A stretch of 64,000 nucleotides of DNA from Nitrospirota bacterium (GTDB taxonomy: Bacteria; Nitrospirota; 9FT-COMBO-42-15; HDB-SIOI813), in assembly GCA_020851375.1 (NCBI GenBank), contig JADZCV010000028.1, positions 1 through 64,000 on the forward strand, read 5' to 3'. The notes below the pieces were generated by a model. That model was not told the origin of the DNA. It did no database searches and saw only the letters and a program-made list of their open reading frames with translations. Both the position numbers and the translations under genes were made by a program. Each line of letters begins with the position of its first letter. The first letter of the stretch is position 1. Shown here in pieces: positions 52,199 through 61,948 of the stretch.

Positions 52199-53329
52199 TC
52201 AAATTACAGAGTGGTGTCCGATATATCTCTTCAAACTATTCTTGATCACATTCTTTGATTCAAGAATTCTTTTTGAAAGGTTTCCCCGGAGAGTCTTATT
52301 GTAGATTTTGATGTCAAAAAGAGTCCTGCCCTGGTTTGTCCAACCTTTTTTATATTCTTCCTCACCGCTGAGAAAATTATATTCCTTATGCCCTTCTGAA
52401 AAACTTTCCTGAATAAGTTCATACAATAGTACTGTTCCCGGACCGTAAGAATCCCATTGGGGATTAAATCCCTTCTGATAAGAAAAGACACACCCCTCGA
52501 AGATGAAATTATATGAAGCAGCTATGACCTCTGAATCTTTTCTGAGGGCCCTCAGAGAAACCCAACCCTTTCCCGCGATTCTTTTTATTAAATCCCTGTG
52601 AAAATTAAAGATATTTTCCCGGGCAAATGTGCTTTTGATGTTCTTTCTCCTGGCCCGGAGGTCATGGAGGTCAAATAAAGCATTCAATACATCAGTGTCT
52701 TGTAACAGATTGGCAGGAATGTATTTGACCCCATGTTCTTCAAACAATTTCTTTCTCCTGCTTCTAAGGTTATATCTCTTCTTTTTGTTAAAAGCACTAA
52801 TGTAATCTTCAAAACTTCCGGCCAGTGGAATATAGAAGGCCGCAGACGCCTCTTTCACCTCAAAGTCAAATGGAGACTCCATGTGTGTGTCTGTATAACT
52901 CAGAAATGAAATAAACCGGCTACTTTCTATCAAACGTGGCAAATGAAGTATGTCCCAATCCGTATATTCATTGGTAAGAAAATCAAAAATAGCGCTGACA
53001 CACTGTTCGCTTTCTTCCTGCGAACAGATTATGTCCAGATGGTCTGGATAGAGTTCCTGACTGGCACAGTAACGCAGGATACGGCCGGACATCCAGTCTT
53101 TTGATAAGGCTTCCACATGGGAATACAACGGCAAAATACCCCGTAGTTCAGTGCCGTCATATACAAATAACAAGATGATTTGATTATCTTTACCGAAGTG
53201 CTCCCACCAGGTATAAACCCACTCCCATGTGCAGAATATATTGGGAAAAACCATTTCTGAAACTAATTTGTTCCATATATCTTTATTTTCTTTAAATTCA
53301 CTAATGCCGGCAATCCTTACATCGTACAT
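52199..53329 (-). CDS. GNAT/FemAB-like acyltransferase of the CelD/BcsL group (copy 2)
   Basis: This 376-residue protein is paralogous to that at 31144-32304. Both have FCTWEWVYTWWEHFG, Y-P-D-H-L-D-I-I-C, a KKRYxLR stretch, GPGTVLLYELIQE / SPGTVLFYEVIKE and a near-C-terminal FLxGxExYKxxW. It belongs to the exosortase-associated FemAB-like family and probably acylates sugars of the EPS. It overlaps the deacetylase stop by one base (TAATG) and precedes the GT2 gene by 7 nt. Confidence 0.88.
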   Translation of the reverse strand: MYDVRIAGISEFKENKDIWNKLVSEMVFPNIFCTWEWVYTWWEHFGKDNQIILLFVYDGTELRGILPLYSHVEALSKDWMSGRILRYCASQELYPDHLDIICSQEESEQCVSAIFDFLTNEYTDWDILHLPRLIESSRFISFLSYTDTHMESPFDFEVKEASAAFYIPLAGSFEDYISAFNKKKRYNLRSRRKKLFEEHGVKYIPANLLQDTDVLNALFDLHDLRARRKNIKSTFARENIFNFHRDLIKRIAGKGWVSLRALRKDSEVIAASYNFIFEGCVFSYQKGFNPQWDSYGPGTVLLYELIQESFSEGHKEYNFLSGEEEYKKGWTNQGRTLFDIKIYNKTLRGNLSKRILESKNVIKNSLKRYIGHHSVI

Positions 53330-54351
53330 TATGCCCGCCCGCCTGAAACTTTTATCTTGAAAAGATCAAAGGAATCATAACGGCCTATTCCCACCCTTGG
53401 AATGGCAAAAAGAGACTCTCCCATTTTCCATGGCCTTGCCACCGTTGTAAGGCCGCATTGAAGCCCTGATTTCTTTACCATATTGATAACAGTGTCATTA
53501 TAATTACCGTTAGGATAAGCAAAATAATGTATTGGACGCTCGATCCATGACTCAATTAACTGTTTTGATTTGTTAACACTGATCCCGATGTCATAGTCCT
53601 GCAGTTGGGTTAACAGATTATGACAGTGTGAGTGAGCCCCGATAGTTACAAGAGGACATTCTGACAGTTCGCGTAATTCATGTATCGTGAGCGGGGCAAC
53701 GTGATAGGAGTGTCTTTTTGTGGTAATATGCACATCGCTCAGGATATCATCTACAACGTTTTCTCTCTTGTCAGGCTCCAGTGTCTTGAGATCTGAAAGG
53801 AGCTTTTCCATTTCTCTCCAGTTTTCTGAACCTTTTGAGGCATTAATCCTGTATTTTCCCAGCGATGAATAAGTCAGATCAATATCAATCACCTGTTCAC
53901 CTTGCAACCCGTTGATTACGCGGTCATACCAGTAGATACCCTGATCCTGTATGGCCCTGGTCGCTATGAAAATGGTAACCGGCAAATTCATATCTTTCAC
54001 TATCGGAAGGAGAACCTGCCTGTTCCCGGCATAACCATCATCAAAGGTAACAACAGCCATTGGTTTTTGCTCAGCGCCCCCATTAGCCTCAGTCATATGA
54101 GCAATTGCATCTCTCAGGCTAACTACCCTGAAATGGTTGGACAGATATTCCATCTGTTGTAAAAAGTCACGCTTTCGAACCACTGTCCAGGCATCTATCT
54201 CATCCTCGTCATTGGCTATTTCATGATACATTAATACAATCGCCTTGCCGTGAAGTCTTGCCTTCCGCTTGCGACTGAGCAGTGCCTCGAGTGAGATTAT
54301 TTTATAGGCAGAGGCTTTCAGTATCTTCTTGACTATATTTCTGGACAGCAC
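53329..54351 (-). CDS. Polysaccharide deacetylase (b)
   Basis: This 340-residue NodB-domain protein shows VTFDDGYAGN (catalytic Asp), GAHSHCHNLL (His pair) and FAYPNGNYND. An insert between the first and second motif (about 130-220) is longer than in the NodB minimum. It lacks a cleaved signal peptide. It likely removes acetyl groups from EPS precursors or chains. The start codon is GTG at 54351. Confidence 0.88.
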   Translation of the reverse strand: MLSRNIVKKILKASAYKIISLEALLSRKRKARLHGKAIVLMYHEIANDEDEIDAWTVVRKRDFLQQMEYLSNHFRVVSLRDAIAHMTEANGGAEQKPMAVVTFDDGYAGNRQVLLPIVKDMNLPVTIFIATRAIQDQGIYWYDRVINGLQGEQVIDIDLTYSSLGKYRINASKGSENWREMEKLLSDLKTLEPDKRENVVDDILSDVHITTKRHSYHVAPLTIHELRELSECPLVTIGAHSHCHNLLTQLQDYDIGISVNKSKQLIESWIERPIHYFAYPNGNYNDTVINMVKKSGLQCGLTTVARPWKMGESLFAIPRVGIGRYDSFDLFKIKVSGGRA

Positions 54352-54367
54352 GGTTGTTGAGCACTGT

Positions 54368-55099
54368 TCAAGTGGTTATACCCAGCATATTTTGCAGGAG
54401 GTTATCCATTATCCCGTATGCCTTTTGGTTTAAGTGGAGACCGTCGCCGCTTGTCAGGTCATCCCGGAGAAAACGGCCTTGTCCGTCTGTTCGCAGGGCT
54501 GCTTCAAGATCAAGAAGGGGTATACCCTCTTTTTCCGCATATTCACGAACCCAGTCATTAAATTCCAGGATAGTTTCATTCCTTCCCTTACGTCCTTCTG
54601 CATGCTTTTGAGTAACCGGCACTGTAGTTGCCAATATCAGTTTAATGTTGTCCTCCCTTATACGCTTTACCCACTTTGTCATCAACGTCTTATACTCTTC
54701 CAAATCGCCTGGGAAATAGGCAGCACATTCCTTGATGATTATAGTATCCGGCCGTTGCGGGGATGGTTTAAAGAATCCTCTCAGGTATGTGCGTGTCAGG
54801 CGAAACTTCCTTTTCGGCCTCATCAGTATTTCTTCTATTGCCTCTGTTTTATCATACTGATAGGCGGCAACAGACTCAAATATATACCCATCACTCTTTG
54901 TCCTTAGTGAAAAATCAGAAAGCTTCCACGCCTTTCCAACTGAGGCGCCTACAAGCATTATCCTTTCCTTCTTTGTCATAGTCTTCTCCATTGGGGTACT
55001 GCTACCGGATGAATTGCAACTGGTCAGCATCAGTAACCCAATAATAAAAGTTAAAAACGATGAAAAAGCTTTATTTCTTTTATTCATAAAAATAACCAT
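54368..55099 (-). CDS. SGNH/GDSL-like lipoprotein esterase
   Basis: This 243-residue lipoprotein has a signal ending LLMLTSC (lipobox LTSC). The SGNH blocks are partly recognisable: LVGASVG (block I Ser), TIIIKECAAYFPGD, LILATTVPVT and DGLHLNQKAY (block V Asp/His). It could remove or transfer acyl groups on secreted EPS in the periplasm. The ATG at 55099 has GAGGT seven bases upstream. It lies between a deacetylase and an acyltransferase gene. Confidence 0.82.
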   Translation of the reverse strand: MVIFMNKRNKAFSSFLTFIIGLLMLTSCNSSGSSTPMEKTMTKKERIMLVGASVGKAWKLSDFSLRTKSDGYIFESVAAYQYDKTEAIEEILMRPKRKFRLTRTYLRGFFKPSPQRPDTIIIKECAAYFPGDLEEYKTLMTKWVKRIREDNIKLILATTVPVTQKHAEGRKGRNETILEFNDWVREYAEKEGIPLLDLEAALRTDGQGRFLRDDLTSGDGLHLNQKAYGIMDNLLQNMLGITT

Positions 55100-55122
55100 G
55101 GCAATACCTCACTCAAATAAAA

Positions 55123-55737
55123 TTATAGCTCTTTTAACTCCTTCTCGAAGACCTTTAACAGGTGCTCTCTTAGCTTCTTTCTGTTTTCATGGAAATGTTT
55201 TGAGTGCCACCAGTCTTCACCAGGATCAATTACGATATCCGGAGGTCTTTGTGTCTTCCATCTTTCAACACACTTTTCTTTATATTTTAAAACAGAGCCT
55301 ATTGGCCTTGCCGGGACGCCCATGACAATGGTATCTGGCGGCACATCTGTGATCACTACGGAATTTGCACCTACTATAGAATTTTTCCCTATGCGGATGT
55401 TAGGGAACAAGACCGCGTAACCCCCTATGACACAGTTGTCTTCGATTACAATAGGGCCAAAAACCTGCAGATCAGGTATCTCATCCCTGAATATCCAGGG
55501 CCCGCCATCATGTGTCATGAAACTTACTCCTCCTGCAATAGTAACATGATTACCTATTTTCACCAAATAGGATTCTGCACCGAGGCTGCTCGGTATAATA
55601 CTGCAATTATCCCCAATCTGCGCCCCCTGTTCCCTGAAATATTCAGCTATTGTAAATCGGTCATACTGCCTTAAACGAACGGCCTTTCTCTTTCTTGAAA
55701 TATAGGATGCGATAGACTTAAACAATTCGAATATCAT
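55123..55737 (-). CDS. Left-handed beta-helix acyltransferase (WcaF/LpxA-like)
   Basis: This 204-residue hexapeptide-repeat acetyltransferase has repeats GAQIGDNCSIIPSS, YLVKIGNHVTIAGGVSF, IVIEDNCVIGGYAVLF, IRIGKNSIVGANSVV, then the usual PPDTIVMGVPARPIG. MTHDGG carries the likely catalytic His. It acetylates or otherwise acylates an EPS sugar using acyl-CoA. AAGGAAAAG lies just before the ATG. Confidence 0.92.
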   Translation of the reverse strand: MIFELFKSIASYISRKRKAVRLRQYDRFTIAEYFREQGAQIGDNCSIIPSSLGAESYLVKIGNHVTIAGGVSFMTHDGGPWIFRDEIPDLQVFGPIVIEDNCVIGGYAVLFPNIRIGKNSIVGANSVVITDVPPDTIVMGVPARPIGSVLKYKEKCVERWKTQRPPDIVIDPGEDWWHSKHFHENRKKLREHLLKVFEKELKEL

Positions 55738-55758
55738 CTTTTCCTTCGTGCCTGCCCA

Positions 55759-57369
55759 TTACTTGCCAGGGAGATAGTTGTGAACAGCAAGCATTGCATC
55801 CCGGATAAAACGCCGCTCATTCTCAAATCCATTTTCAGGTTGTTCCTGTTGTCCAAGCGGAGCAGATATGGACACTAATGCTCCATTGGTTCTGCCATAT
55901 ACAAGCGCATCCCATATAGTATATAGTTTAGCTATATAACGATTCGCGACAACACGGCCATTTAAACTATACCAGAAAAGGACAGCCTGGGGCGAATTCC
56001 CTTCATTTAATACTACCTGATTGACCTTATACTTTTTTCCATCCACTCCTGTGATCCCCACAGTCCCGTCACCCCGATGGAATATCCACGATGTCTTGTA
56101 CATAATTAGTTCCTTCCCCTGCTGCTGGTCATCGAAGTAGGCAATATATAGCTTTACGGTATTGCCAATCTTGTCCCGGTAAATCCGCATCAGTTCTTCA
56201 TCCGCCCAGTCGAGCCTCAGCGTATACATTCCAGGATCAACATCTTCTCCCTTCCACTCTCCAATAATCATTGGAAAGGTCATGAAGCCATCTTTGAGAG
56301 GGATGGGAACCGTACGGTGAAGATAGTAGTAGCCTCCTATCGCCATAAGAAGAACTATTGCCACAAACAAGGGCATCCTGAACTTACCACTTTGAGCAGC
56401 TTCAAGCCATTTATGCCATTGATATCTTAAATCAGATTTTGCGCCCTTCAGTGATTTTCCGGATATTACAGGATACTTGTCACCCCTGGGCCCCTTACTG
56501 AGAATCCATGCCCCGACAAAAAGGACAATAAACCCGACCCAGCTTACGAACACCCCGTACAGAACATGGAACGGGCCATGGATGTCTGCGTCTCCATTAT
56601 GATAGGCCCACACCCCGATCAGGGCGACCCTGATCCCATTCGCAATGATTGCGACGATTACAGCAAATAGAACGAGTCCGATTTTTCGAAACCAGGTTCG
56701 TTGCGTCACATGGGCTAAAGGGATCCCAATAGCAATAATGGAAACAAGAAACCGGACGCCGCTGCAGGCCGCTGCCACCTCCAGCGTTACCCTTGGCAAC
56801 TGGATATAATTGGCTTCCTGATAAGCAGCGAAACCAAATAACCTAAGGAGCCACACTCCGATATCGGCTGCAACAAGCTGAAACGGCCAGTGAAACCAAT
56901 CAACTCCCTCCCCGAAGATTTTGATCATAAAAAGGAGATAGGCAATCGGTAAGGCAAGCATCCTGAGGCAAGCTACACCCAGGAGCAGGGCGATCAAACC
57001 TGCAATCATAACCAGCATGGATAATTCCTGCAGGACTGCTATCTCACCGGCCCTGCCAAAGTTTAACAGGAAGCCGGCTGACAGGATCAACAAAACCCCG
57101 ATTTTCAGATTTGGATTAGACCGGATATCCCTTAATTGTTCCCGCTTAACCCATACCAGGTAGAGTGAGATAAATGGAACAAAAAAACCGTGGCTATAGT
57201 CATCACTGCTCCACCACATCTTAAGCAATGCCTGAAATGTTGGGAAGTACAAGACTACAAATGCCGCAAGGAGGAAGAGGACTTGAACGGGTATCCCTCG
57301 TATAACAGCAATATCCCGTACGGCAGGAACATTTAATGACCCCGGGTTTTCTTTATCCATACGCTTCAT
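55759..57369 (-). CDS. xrtA: Exosortase A fused to an EpsI (DUF3485) domain
   Basis: This 536-residue integral membrane transpeptidase-like enzyme recognises PEP-CTERM tails. The exosortase part (about 25-295, eight or so TM helices) carries the catalytic triad: Cys202 in AAACSGVRF, Arg247 in ANGIRVALIG and His268 in GPFHVLYG. The C-terminal EpsI/DUF3485 domain (about 345-536: FPMIIGEWKG, LYIAYFDDQQQGKELI, FWYSLNGRVVANRYIAKL) is periplasmic and is often joined or adjacent in this type. It should process the two PEP-CTERM proteins at 22.7-24.3 kb. Confidence 0.95.
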   Translation of the reverse strand: MKRMDKENPGSLNVPAVRDIAVIRGIPVQVLFLLAAFVVLYFPTFQALLKMWWSSDDYSHGFFVPFISLYLVWVKREQLRDIRSNPNLKIGVLLILSAGFLLNFGRAGEIAVLQELSMLVMIAGLIALLLGVACLRMLALPIAYLLFMIKIFGEGVDWFHWPFQLVAADIGVWLLRLFGFAAYQEANYIQLPRVTLEVAAACSGVRFLVSIIAIGIPLAHVTQRTWFRKIGLVLFAVIVAIIANGIRVALIGVWAYHNGDADIHGPFHVLYGVFVSWVGFIVLFVGAWILSKGPRGDKYPVISGKSLKGAKSDLRYQWHKWLEAAQSGKFRMPLFVAIVLLMAIGGYYYLHRTVPIPLKDGFMTFPMIIGEWKGEDVDPGMYTLRLDWADEELMRIYRDKIGNTVKLYIAYFDDQQQGKELIMYKTSWIFHRGDGTVGITGVDGKKYKVNQVVLNEGNSPQAVLFWYSLNGRVVANRYIAKLYTIWDALVYGRTNGALVSISAPLGQQEQPENGFENERRFIRDAMLAVHNYLPGK

Positions 57370-57374
57370 AATTA

Positions 57375-58205
57375 TTAATTTGAGATGAGATCCCTGACAG
57401 GCGCAAACCTGAAATCCCTCAGCAGGTATCGAAGGTTTCTTTCCATCTTGGCTAAATTGACATAATGCCTGAACTTAGACAACAGACTTCCCTGAAGCCT
57501 CGGTTGTTCCACATCAATTTCCCAGGGGTGCAAATATATAATTGCCGGTTTGTTTTCTTTAAGATTTATCTTTTGGATGCCCCAGCGGATAAAGGAATAC
57601 GGTAACAACCTCATATAGCCTCCTCCGGCAATAGGAATATTTTTCTTTAAGAAAACGACTGTTGAAAGGGGAATTTCAGTGATGGTCTGACCGTTGCCAC
57701 TCCCTATCTCGTAAATGAAACGGGCGCCGTCCGGGATTCCATAACGATCATGCATAATGGGGAAAATGCTCGAATCATAAAGAAAACCTTCTGAAATCAA
57801 AATGTCCAGCGCCCATAGTGAATCTTTCGTAATGGAATAGCTCGGGGCCCTGTACCCTATGACCTTCTCTCCGATGATGTCTTCGAGGATTCTCCTGGAA
57901 CGTCTCAGGTCTTCTTTGAATTGATCCGGGGTCTGCGAATAGATCAGCTTGTGGGCATAACCATGGCATGCGACTTCGTGTCCCTGGGCATGGATACCCC
58001 TGATGAGGTCTGGGTGTCTTTCTGCCACCCAGCCGAGGACAAAGAATGTCGCCTTTACATTGTGTTGTCTTAGAATTGCGAGGATGGAGTTCGTGCTGTT
58101 TTCCACCCTGCTTTCGAACTTGTCCCAGTCTTCAAAATGTATCCGGTCAGCAAAGGCTTCGACATTGAAATATTCCTCTACATCAATAGACAAGCCGTTG
58201 ATCAT
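57375..58205 (-). CDS. Exosortase-associated polysaccharide deacetylase with DUF3473
   Basis: This 276-residue protein has the NodB domain first (LSIDVEEYFNVEAF with the metal Asp; HEVACHGYAHKLIY; RAPSYSI) and the DUF3473 end (YLHPWEID, KFRHYVNLAKMERNLRYLL), the family found beside exosortase A. It removes acetyl groups from EPS. The ATG at 58205 has GGGCAGG upstream. The open frame goes on 39 codons further through the end of wecB, which is not translated in this frame. Confidence 0.93.
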   Translation of the reverse strand: MINGLSIDVEEYFNVEAFADRIHFEDWDKFESRVENSTNSILAILRQHNVKATFFVLGWVAERHPDLIRGIHAQGHEVACHGYAHKLIYSQTPDQFKEDLRRSRRILEDIIGEKVIGYRAPSYSITKDSLWALDILISEGFLYDSSIFPIMHDRYGIPDGARFIYEIGSGNGQTITEIPLSTVVFLKKNIPIAGGGYMRLLPYSFIRWGIQKINLKENKPAIIYLHPWEIDVEQPRLQGSLLSKFRHYVNLAKMERNLRYLLRDFRFAPVRDLISN

Positions 58206-58215
58206 AACCTGCCCA

Positions 58216-59346
58216 TCAATCTGGTTTGATACGCTCCAGGATAATATGGATAATCCTCCGGGCCGCCATTCCATCACCGTAAGGGTTTTCGACCCTCGAC
58301 ATTTCCTGGTAAGAATTCTCATCAGTTAAAAGGGTGGACACTTCCCTGACGATATTGTCTTTATCCGTCCCAACGATGCGTGCAACCCCTGCCTCATATG
58401 CCTCCGGTCTTTCTGTCAGTTTCCGCATCACGAGAACAGGCTTCCCAAGGGAAGGGGCTTCTTCCTGAACGCCGCCCGAGTCCGTCAGGATAATGTGGGC
58501 ACGCTTCATCAGATGGATGAATGTCAGATAGTCTGCCGGAGCAACAAGGTGAATCCTCCCGACATCTTTCAGGATCTGATGTACGGTTGTCCTGACAGCA
58601 GGATTAAGGTGTACAGGATAAACCACGTGCAAATCCTGGAACTTTAAGACTAACTCCTTCAATGCCTCGCAAACATTCCGCAGCGGAGTATCCAGATTCT
58701 CCCTGCGGTGAGCGGTAACGAGGAGTATCCGGTTTCCATCCCATGGGATCGAAGACAACTCATCGTTATCTTTAAAAGAATAAGGTAATTCAAGGGCATA
58801 TCTGAGCGCATCTACGACGGTGTTCCCGGTAACAAAGATCCTTTCTTCAGCGATGCCTTCATTCAGGAGGTTTCTGCGTGCAGTAGCCGTCGGTGCAAAA
58901 AAATAATCCGAGACACAATCCGTAAGTTTCCGGTTTATCTCCTCAGGATAGGGATTGAATTTGTCGAAACTCCGGAGCCCTGCCTCCACATGTCCTACAG
59001 GAATCTTACAATAAAAAGCGGCGAGGGATGCGGCAAAAACGGTGGTGGTATCTCCCTGGGTCAGTACGATATCAGGCCTCGTCTCCTGAATTACACGCTC
59101 AATGCCCGCAAGGGCTGTGGTTGTAATATGAGAAAGGGTCTGGTTCGGCTTCATAATATTAAGATCAATGTCAGGTTTAATGTCGAACACCCGGAGTACC
59201 TGATCCAGCATCTCGCGGTGTTGAGCAGTTGAAACAAGCACCGGCGTCAGCCTGTCCGGATACTTCTTCATTTCAAGGAGTACCGGCGCCATTTTGATAA
59301 CTTCCGGCCTGGTTCCAAGAACTGATAATACTTTGATCTTTTTCAT
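58216..59346 (-). CDS. wecB: UDP-N-acetylglucosamine 2-epimerase (non-hydrolysing)
   Basis: WecB interconverts UDP-GlcNAc and UDP-ManNAc, giving the precursor of ManNAc-type sugars. At 376 residues it shows GTRPEVIKMAPVL, TQGDTTTVFAASLAAF, HVEAGLRSFDKFNPYPEE and TDSGGVQEEAPSLGKPVL, all standard for the family. No ManNAc dehydrogenase (WecC) gene is present in the window. It is closely followed by the deacetylase gene (10 nt). Confidence 0.96.
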   Translation of the reverse strand: MKKIKVLSVLGTRPEVIKMAPVLLEMKKYPDRLTPVLVSTAQHREMLDQVLRVFDIKPDIDLNIMKPNQTLSHITTTALAGIERVIQETRPDIVLTQGDTTTVFAASLAAFYCKIPVGHVEAGLRSFDKFNPYPEEINRKLTDCVSDYFFAPTATARRNLLNEGIAEERIFVTGNTVVDALRYALELPYSFKDNDELSSIPWDGNRILLVTAHRRENLDTPLRNVCEALKELVLKFQDLHVVYPVHLNPAVRTTVHQILKDVGRIHLVAPADYLTFIHLMKRAHIILTDSGGVQEEAPSLGKPVLVMRKLTERPEAYEAGVARIVGTDKDNIVREVSTLLTDENSYQEMSRVENPYGDGMAARRIIHIILERIKPD

Positions 59347-59377
59347 ATACGGCTGCTTCTAAGATACTTATGAAGCC

Positions 59378-60943
59378 TCATAACTTGACTGCAAGTCCTT
59401 CAGATTCTTCTTTCAGCGCCAGCTTATTGATCTTGCCTGTCTCAGTCTTTGGAAGCCCATTGCTAAATTCAACAACCTTCGGGACCATAAAGTCCTCAAG
59501 ATGCATAGCACAAAATCTGATAATGTCTTTACCCTTTAACTTTATCCCATCCTTTAAAACAATAACTGCCTTGACAGCCTCCCCGAGTATTTCATCATTT
59601 ACCCCTATAACAGCCGCCTCCGCAACGCCCTCTATCTCATACAGGATATTCTCAACTTCCTTTGGACTTACCTTCTCTCCCCTGCTCTTGATGATGTCAT
59701 CCTTTCGTGAAACGAAGTAGAGATAGCCTTCTCTGTCCATTCTGAACAGGTCGCCGGTATAGAGGACCATCTCTCCCGGAAACGGGCCTGGTTTCAGCCT
59801 CTCGGCAGTCTTCTCAGGCAACCCCCAGTAACCGCGCATGATGTTAGATCCGCGCACGACCAGTTCACCAATCACATCAGGGCCAACCCTGTTGCCATTT
59901 TCATCCACGATGTATGCCTCAGTGTTCGGCATGCCCTTACCCACCGAATCCGGACGAATATCCAGTTGGTCCGGAGGCAGATATGAGACCCTCTTGCATT
60001 CTGTCAGGCCATACATGGAGTAAATCCTGGTCCCGGGAAAAAGCTCCCGGAGCTTCTGAATGTGAGATACGGGAAGGGCAGCAGCAGTATTGCTTATATA
60101 TCTGAGGCAGGAGAAATCGTGCCTTTTGATGTCATCCATCTGCAGCAGAATGGCCGATATGGTCGGAACTATGGGAAACCCGGTAACTCTTTCTTTCAAA
60201 ATAGTCTGGATGATCCTGTATGGATACATGTAGGAATTTTCCAGTATTACCGTTGCCCCGGCCTTGAACCCCATAATGACCTGATAAAGGCCATAATCAA
60301 AAGACAAGGGAAGGACATTCAGGATAATATCATCCGGCGTATTCTCAAGATAGGTCGTGATGGAATTTGCTGCTGAAACCATATTAAAATGTGCCATCAT
60401 GACCCCCTTGGGAAACCCTGAGGAACCGGATGTATAAATAATTGCTGCAAGGTCTGCGTCTATGACCCTGGGTTCTGGCTGCATCCTGTTACCATCAAGC
60501 AGAATGCTGTCCAACTGAAAAATCTTCCTGTCAATCAAACCCAAAGGAATATCTTTACCGCTCAAATAGACCTGGCTTAGAGAGGGGGTATTATTACAGG
60601 CATTGGCAATCACCCCCGACATCTCAACAGCGCTCAAGACTGCCCTTGCCTGACAGTTATTGAGGATGTATGTAAGTTTCTCCGTCCTGGTCGTGGGGTT
60701 GACCGGCAGGAATATGCATCCGGCTTTTAGTATCCCGAACATGCATATTACAGCCTCCAGGGAATTTTCCATGAAGAGCGCTATCCTGTCGCCCCTTTCA
60801 AGCCCCTCACCAATGAGTGCATTGGCAACCCTGTTGGCCATTTCATTTATCCCACCGTAGCTGTAGCGCCCCTTGGATGTAATAAGGGCCGTCTTGCCGG
60901 GAAATCTTTCAGCGCTCTGTTCAAGGAATCTGTTCAGCAGCAT
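59378..60943 (-). CDS. Exosortase-associated acyl-CoA ligase (AMP-forming) 1
   Basis: This 521-residue adenylate-forming enzyme has the AMP-binding P-loop IIYTSGSSGFPKGVM, YGLTECKR, YTGDLFRMDREGYLYFVSRKDDIIK and the catalytic Lys in PKTETGKINK. It matches the XrtA/PEP-CTERM ligase family. With the ACP nearby it may load an acyl group for transfer onto the polysaccharide (inference). The ATG follows directly on the stop of the amidotransferase gene. It is similar in layout to the ligase at 61945-63492. Confidence 0.92.
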   Translation of the reverse strand: MLLNRFLEQSAERFPGKTALITSKGRYSYGGINEMANRVANALIGEGLERGDRIALFMENSLEAVICMFGILKAGCIFLPVNPTTRTEKLTYILNNCQARAVLSAVEMSGVIANACNNTPSLSQVYLSGKDIPLGLIDRKIFQLDSILLDGNRMQPEPRVIDADLAAIIYTSGSSGFPKGVMMAHFNMVSAANSITTYLENTPDDIILNVLPLSFDYGLYQVIMGFKAGATVILENSYMYPYRIIQTILKERVTGFPIVPTISAILLQMDDIKRHDFSCLRYISNTAAALPVSHIQKLRELFPGTRIYSMYGLTECKRVSYLPPDQLDIRPDSVGKGMPNTEAYIVDENGNRVGPDVIGELVVRGSNIMRGYWGLPEKTAERLKPGPFPGEMVLYTGDLFRMDREGYLYFVSRKDDIIKSRGEKVSPKEVENILYEIEGVAEAAVIGVNDEILGEAVKAVIVLKDGIKLKGKDIIRFCAMHLEDFMVPKVVEFSNGLPKTETGKINKLALKEESEGLAVKL

Positions 60944-61948
60944 CTACACACCCTCATTAAGTCCGAGTCTGTCTTTGGCTATCTTCAGGAGACCGGGTGG
61001 CTGTGTGCCGTAGATCTTCTTGTAGCCATCTTCCCTGCTCATAGCCCCTTCCCTTACCATATTGGCAATCTCCCATACATAGGGATGGAAGTTAAATCGC
61101 CTTATGTGGACGTCATTGGCAAAGGCATTCAGGAGACAGTTGGTTGAATTGGAGTCAGTGTCATCAGGCACCTGCCATCCGATCCGTGAGATATCTTTGA
61201 GGATCTCTTCTTCATCGTATTTTAGAAAGGCCAGGGGATGTACATTGTATGGAAAACCTTCGGTATTGGCATAGTGCCTTTCTTCAAGGAAATATGTATT
61301 TACCTCATCTCCGGCCAGTCTTGAAAGGGGACCCTGTGTTGCAGCCTGTGTCGCCTTAATCAATGCAGGATTGGTGCGGATAACGGAGGACTGGACCGGC
61401 GCCTGTCCGGGCGACCACCCGAAACCTATCAACATGATATTCTTTTCAAGCGCTGTCTTAAGGGTGGCAGATTTCACGATGCCAATGCAGGAAGTGCAGA
61501 TAGTACTTGCCCGCTCCAGCGTCTTTTTTGAATATATATCTTTGTCTGCCGCACCCCTGAATATCTTTTTCATCAGATCAAACCGGGGTTTAAATATCAG
61601 ATGATCAACACCCAGATTCTCTGTTACGTTACACATATTCCTGAATGCCTGTTCTGAGACAAAACCATTGTCAATGGTAAGGGCAAGCACCCTTAGATTG
61701 TAGCGGTCCCTGAGGATCTTTAATGTATATGTACTGTCCTTACCGCCGCTGTAAGCCATTAAACAGTCATATGATCCATGATTTCTGTATCTGTCAACAA
61801 GTTCCAGGAATTTCTCCTCATATTCTTTTTTATGACTTTGCAAGACCTCAATACCCTGGAAATTACGGCAGTGATTGCATACGCCTTCGCTGTCAAACGT
61901 GATTCCCGGAAACGTATCCGGGAGGATGCATTTTTTACATGTGTTCAT
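60944..61948 (-). CDS. N-acetyl sugar amidotransferase (WbpG/WbuX-like PP-loop enzyme)
   Basis: This 334-residue protein has N-terminal zinc cysteines (CKKC and CNHC) and the ATP pyrophosphatase loop MAYSGGKDSTYTLKIL. Further cysteines occur in STICTSCIG. The family converts sugar acids or acetamido groups to amides/amidines, using ammonia supplied by HisH/HisF-like partners. No such partners are in the window, but an AsnB-type protein is. The ATG at 61948 overlaps the stop of the upstream ligase (ATGA), which sets the start. Confidence 0.9.
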   Translation of the reverse strand: MNTCKKCILPDTFPGITFDSEGVCNHCRNFQGIEVLQSHKKEYEEKFLELVDRYRNHGSYDCLMAYSGGKDSTYTLKILRDRYNLRVLALTIDNGFVSEQAFRNMCNVTENLGVDHLIFKPRFDLMKKIFRGAADKDIYSKKTLERASTICTSCIGIVKSATLKTALEKNIMLIGFGWSPGQAPVQSSVIRTNPALIKATQAATQGPLSRLAGDEVNTYFLEERHYANTEGFPYNVHPLAFLKYDEEEILKDISRIGWQVPDDTDSNSTNCLLNAFANDVHIRRFNFHPYVWEIANMVREGAMSREDGYKKIYGTQPPGLLKIAKDRLGLNEGV

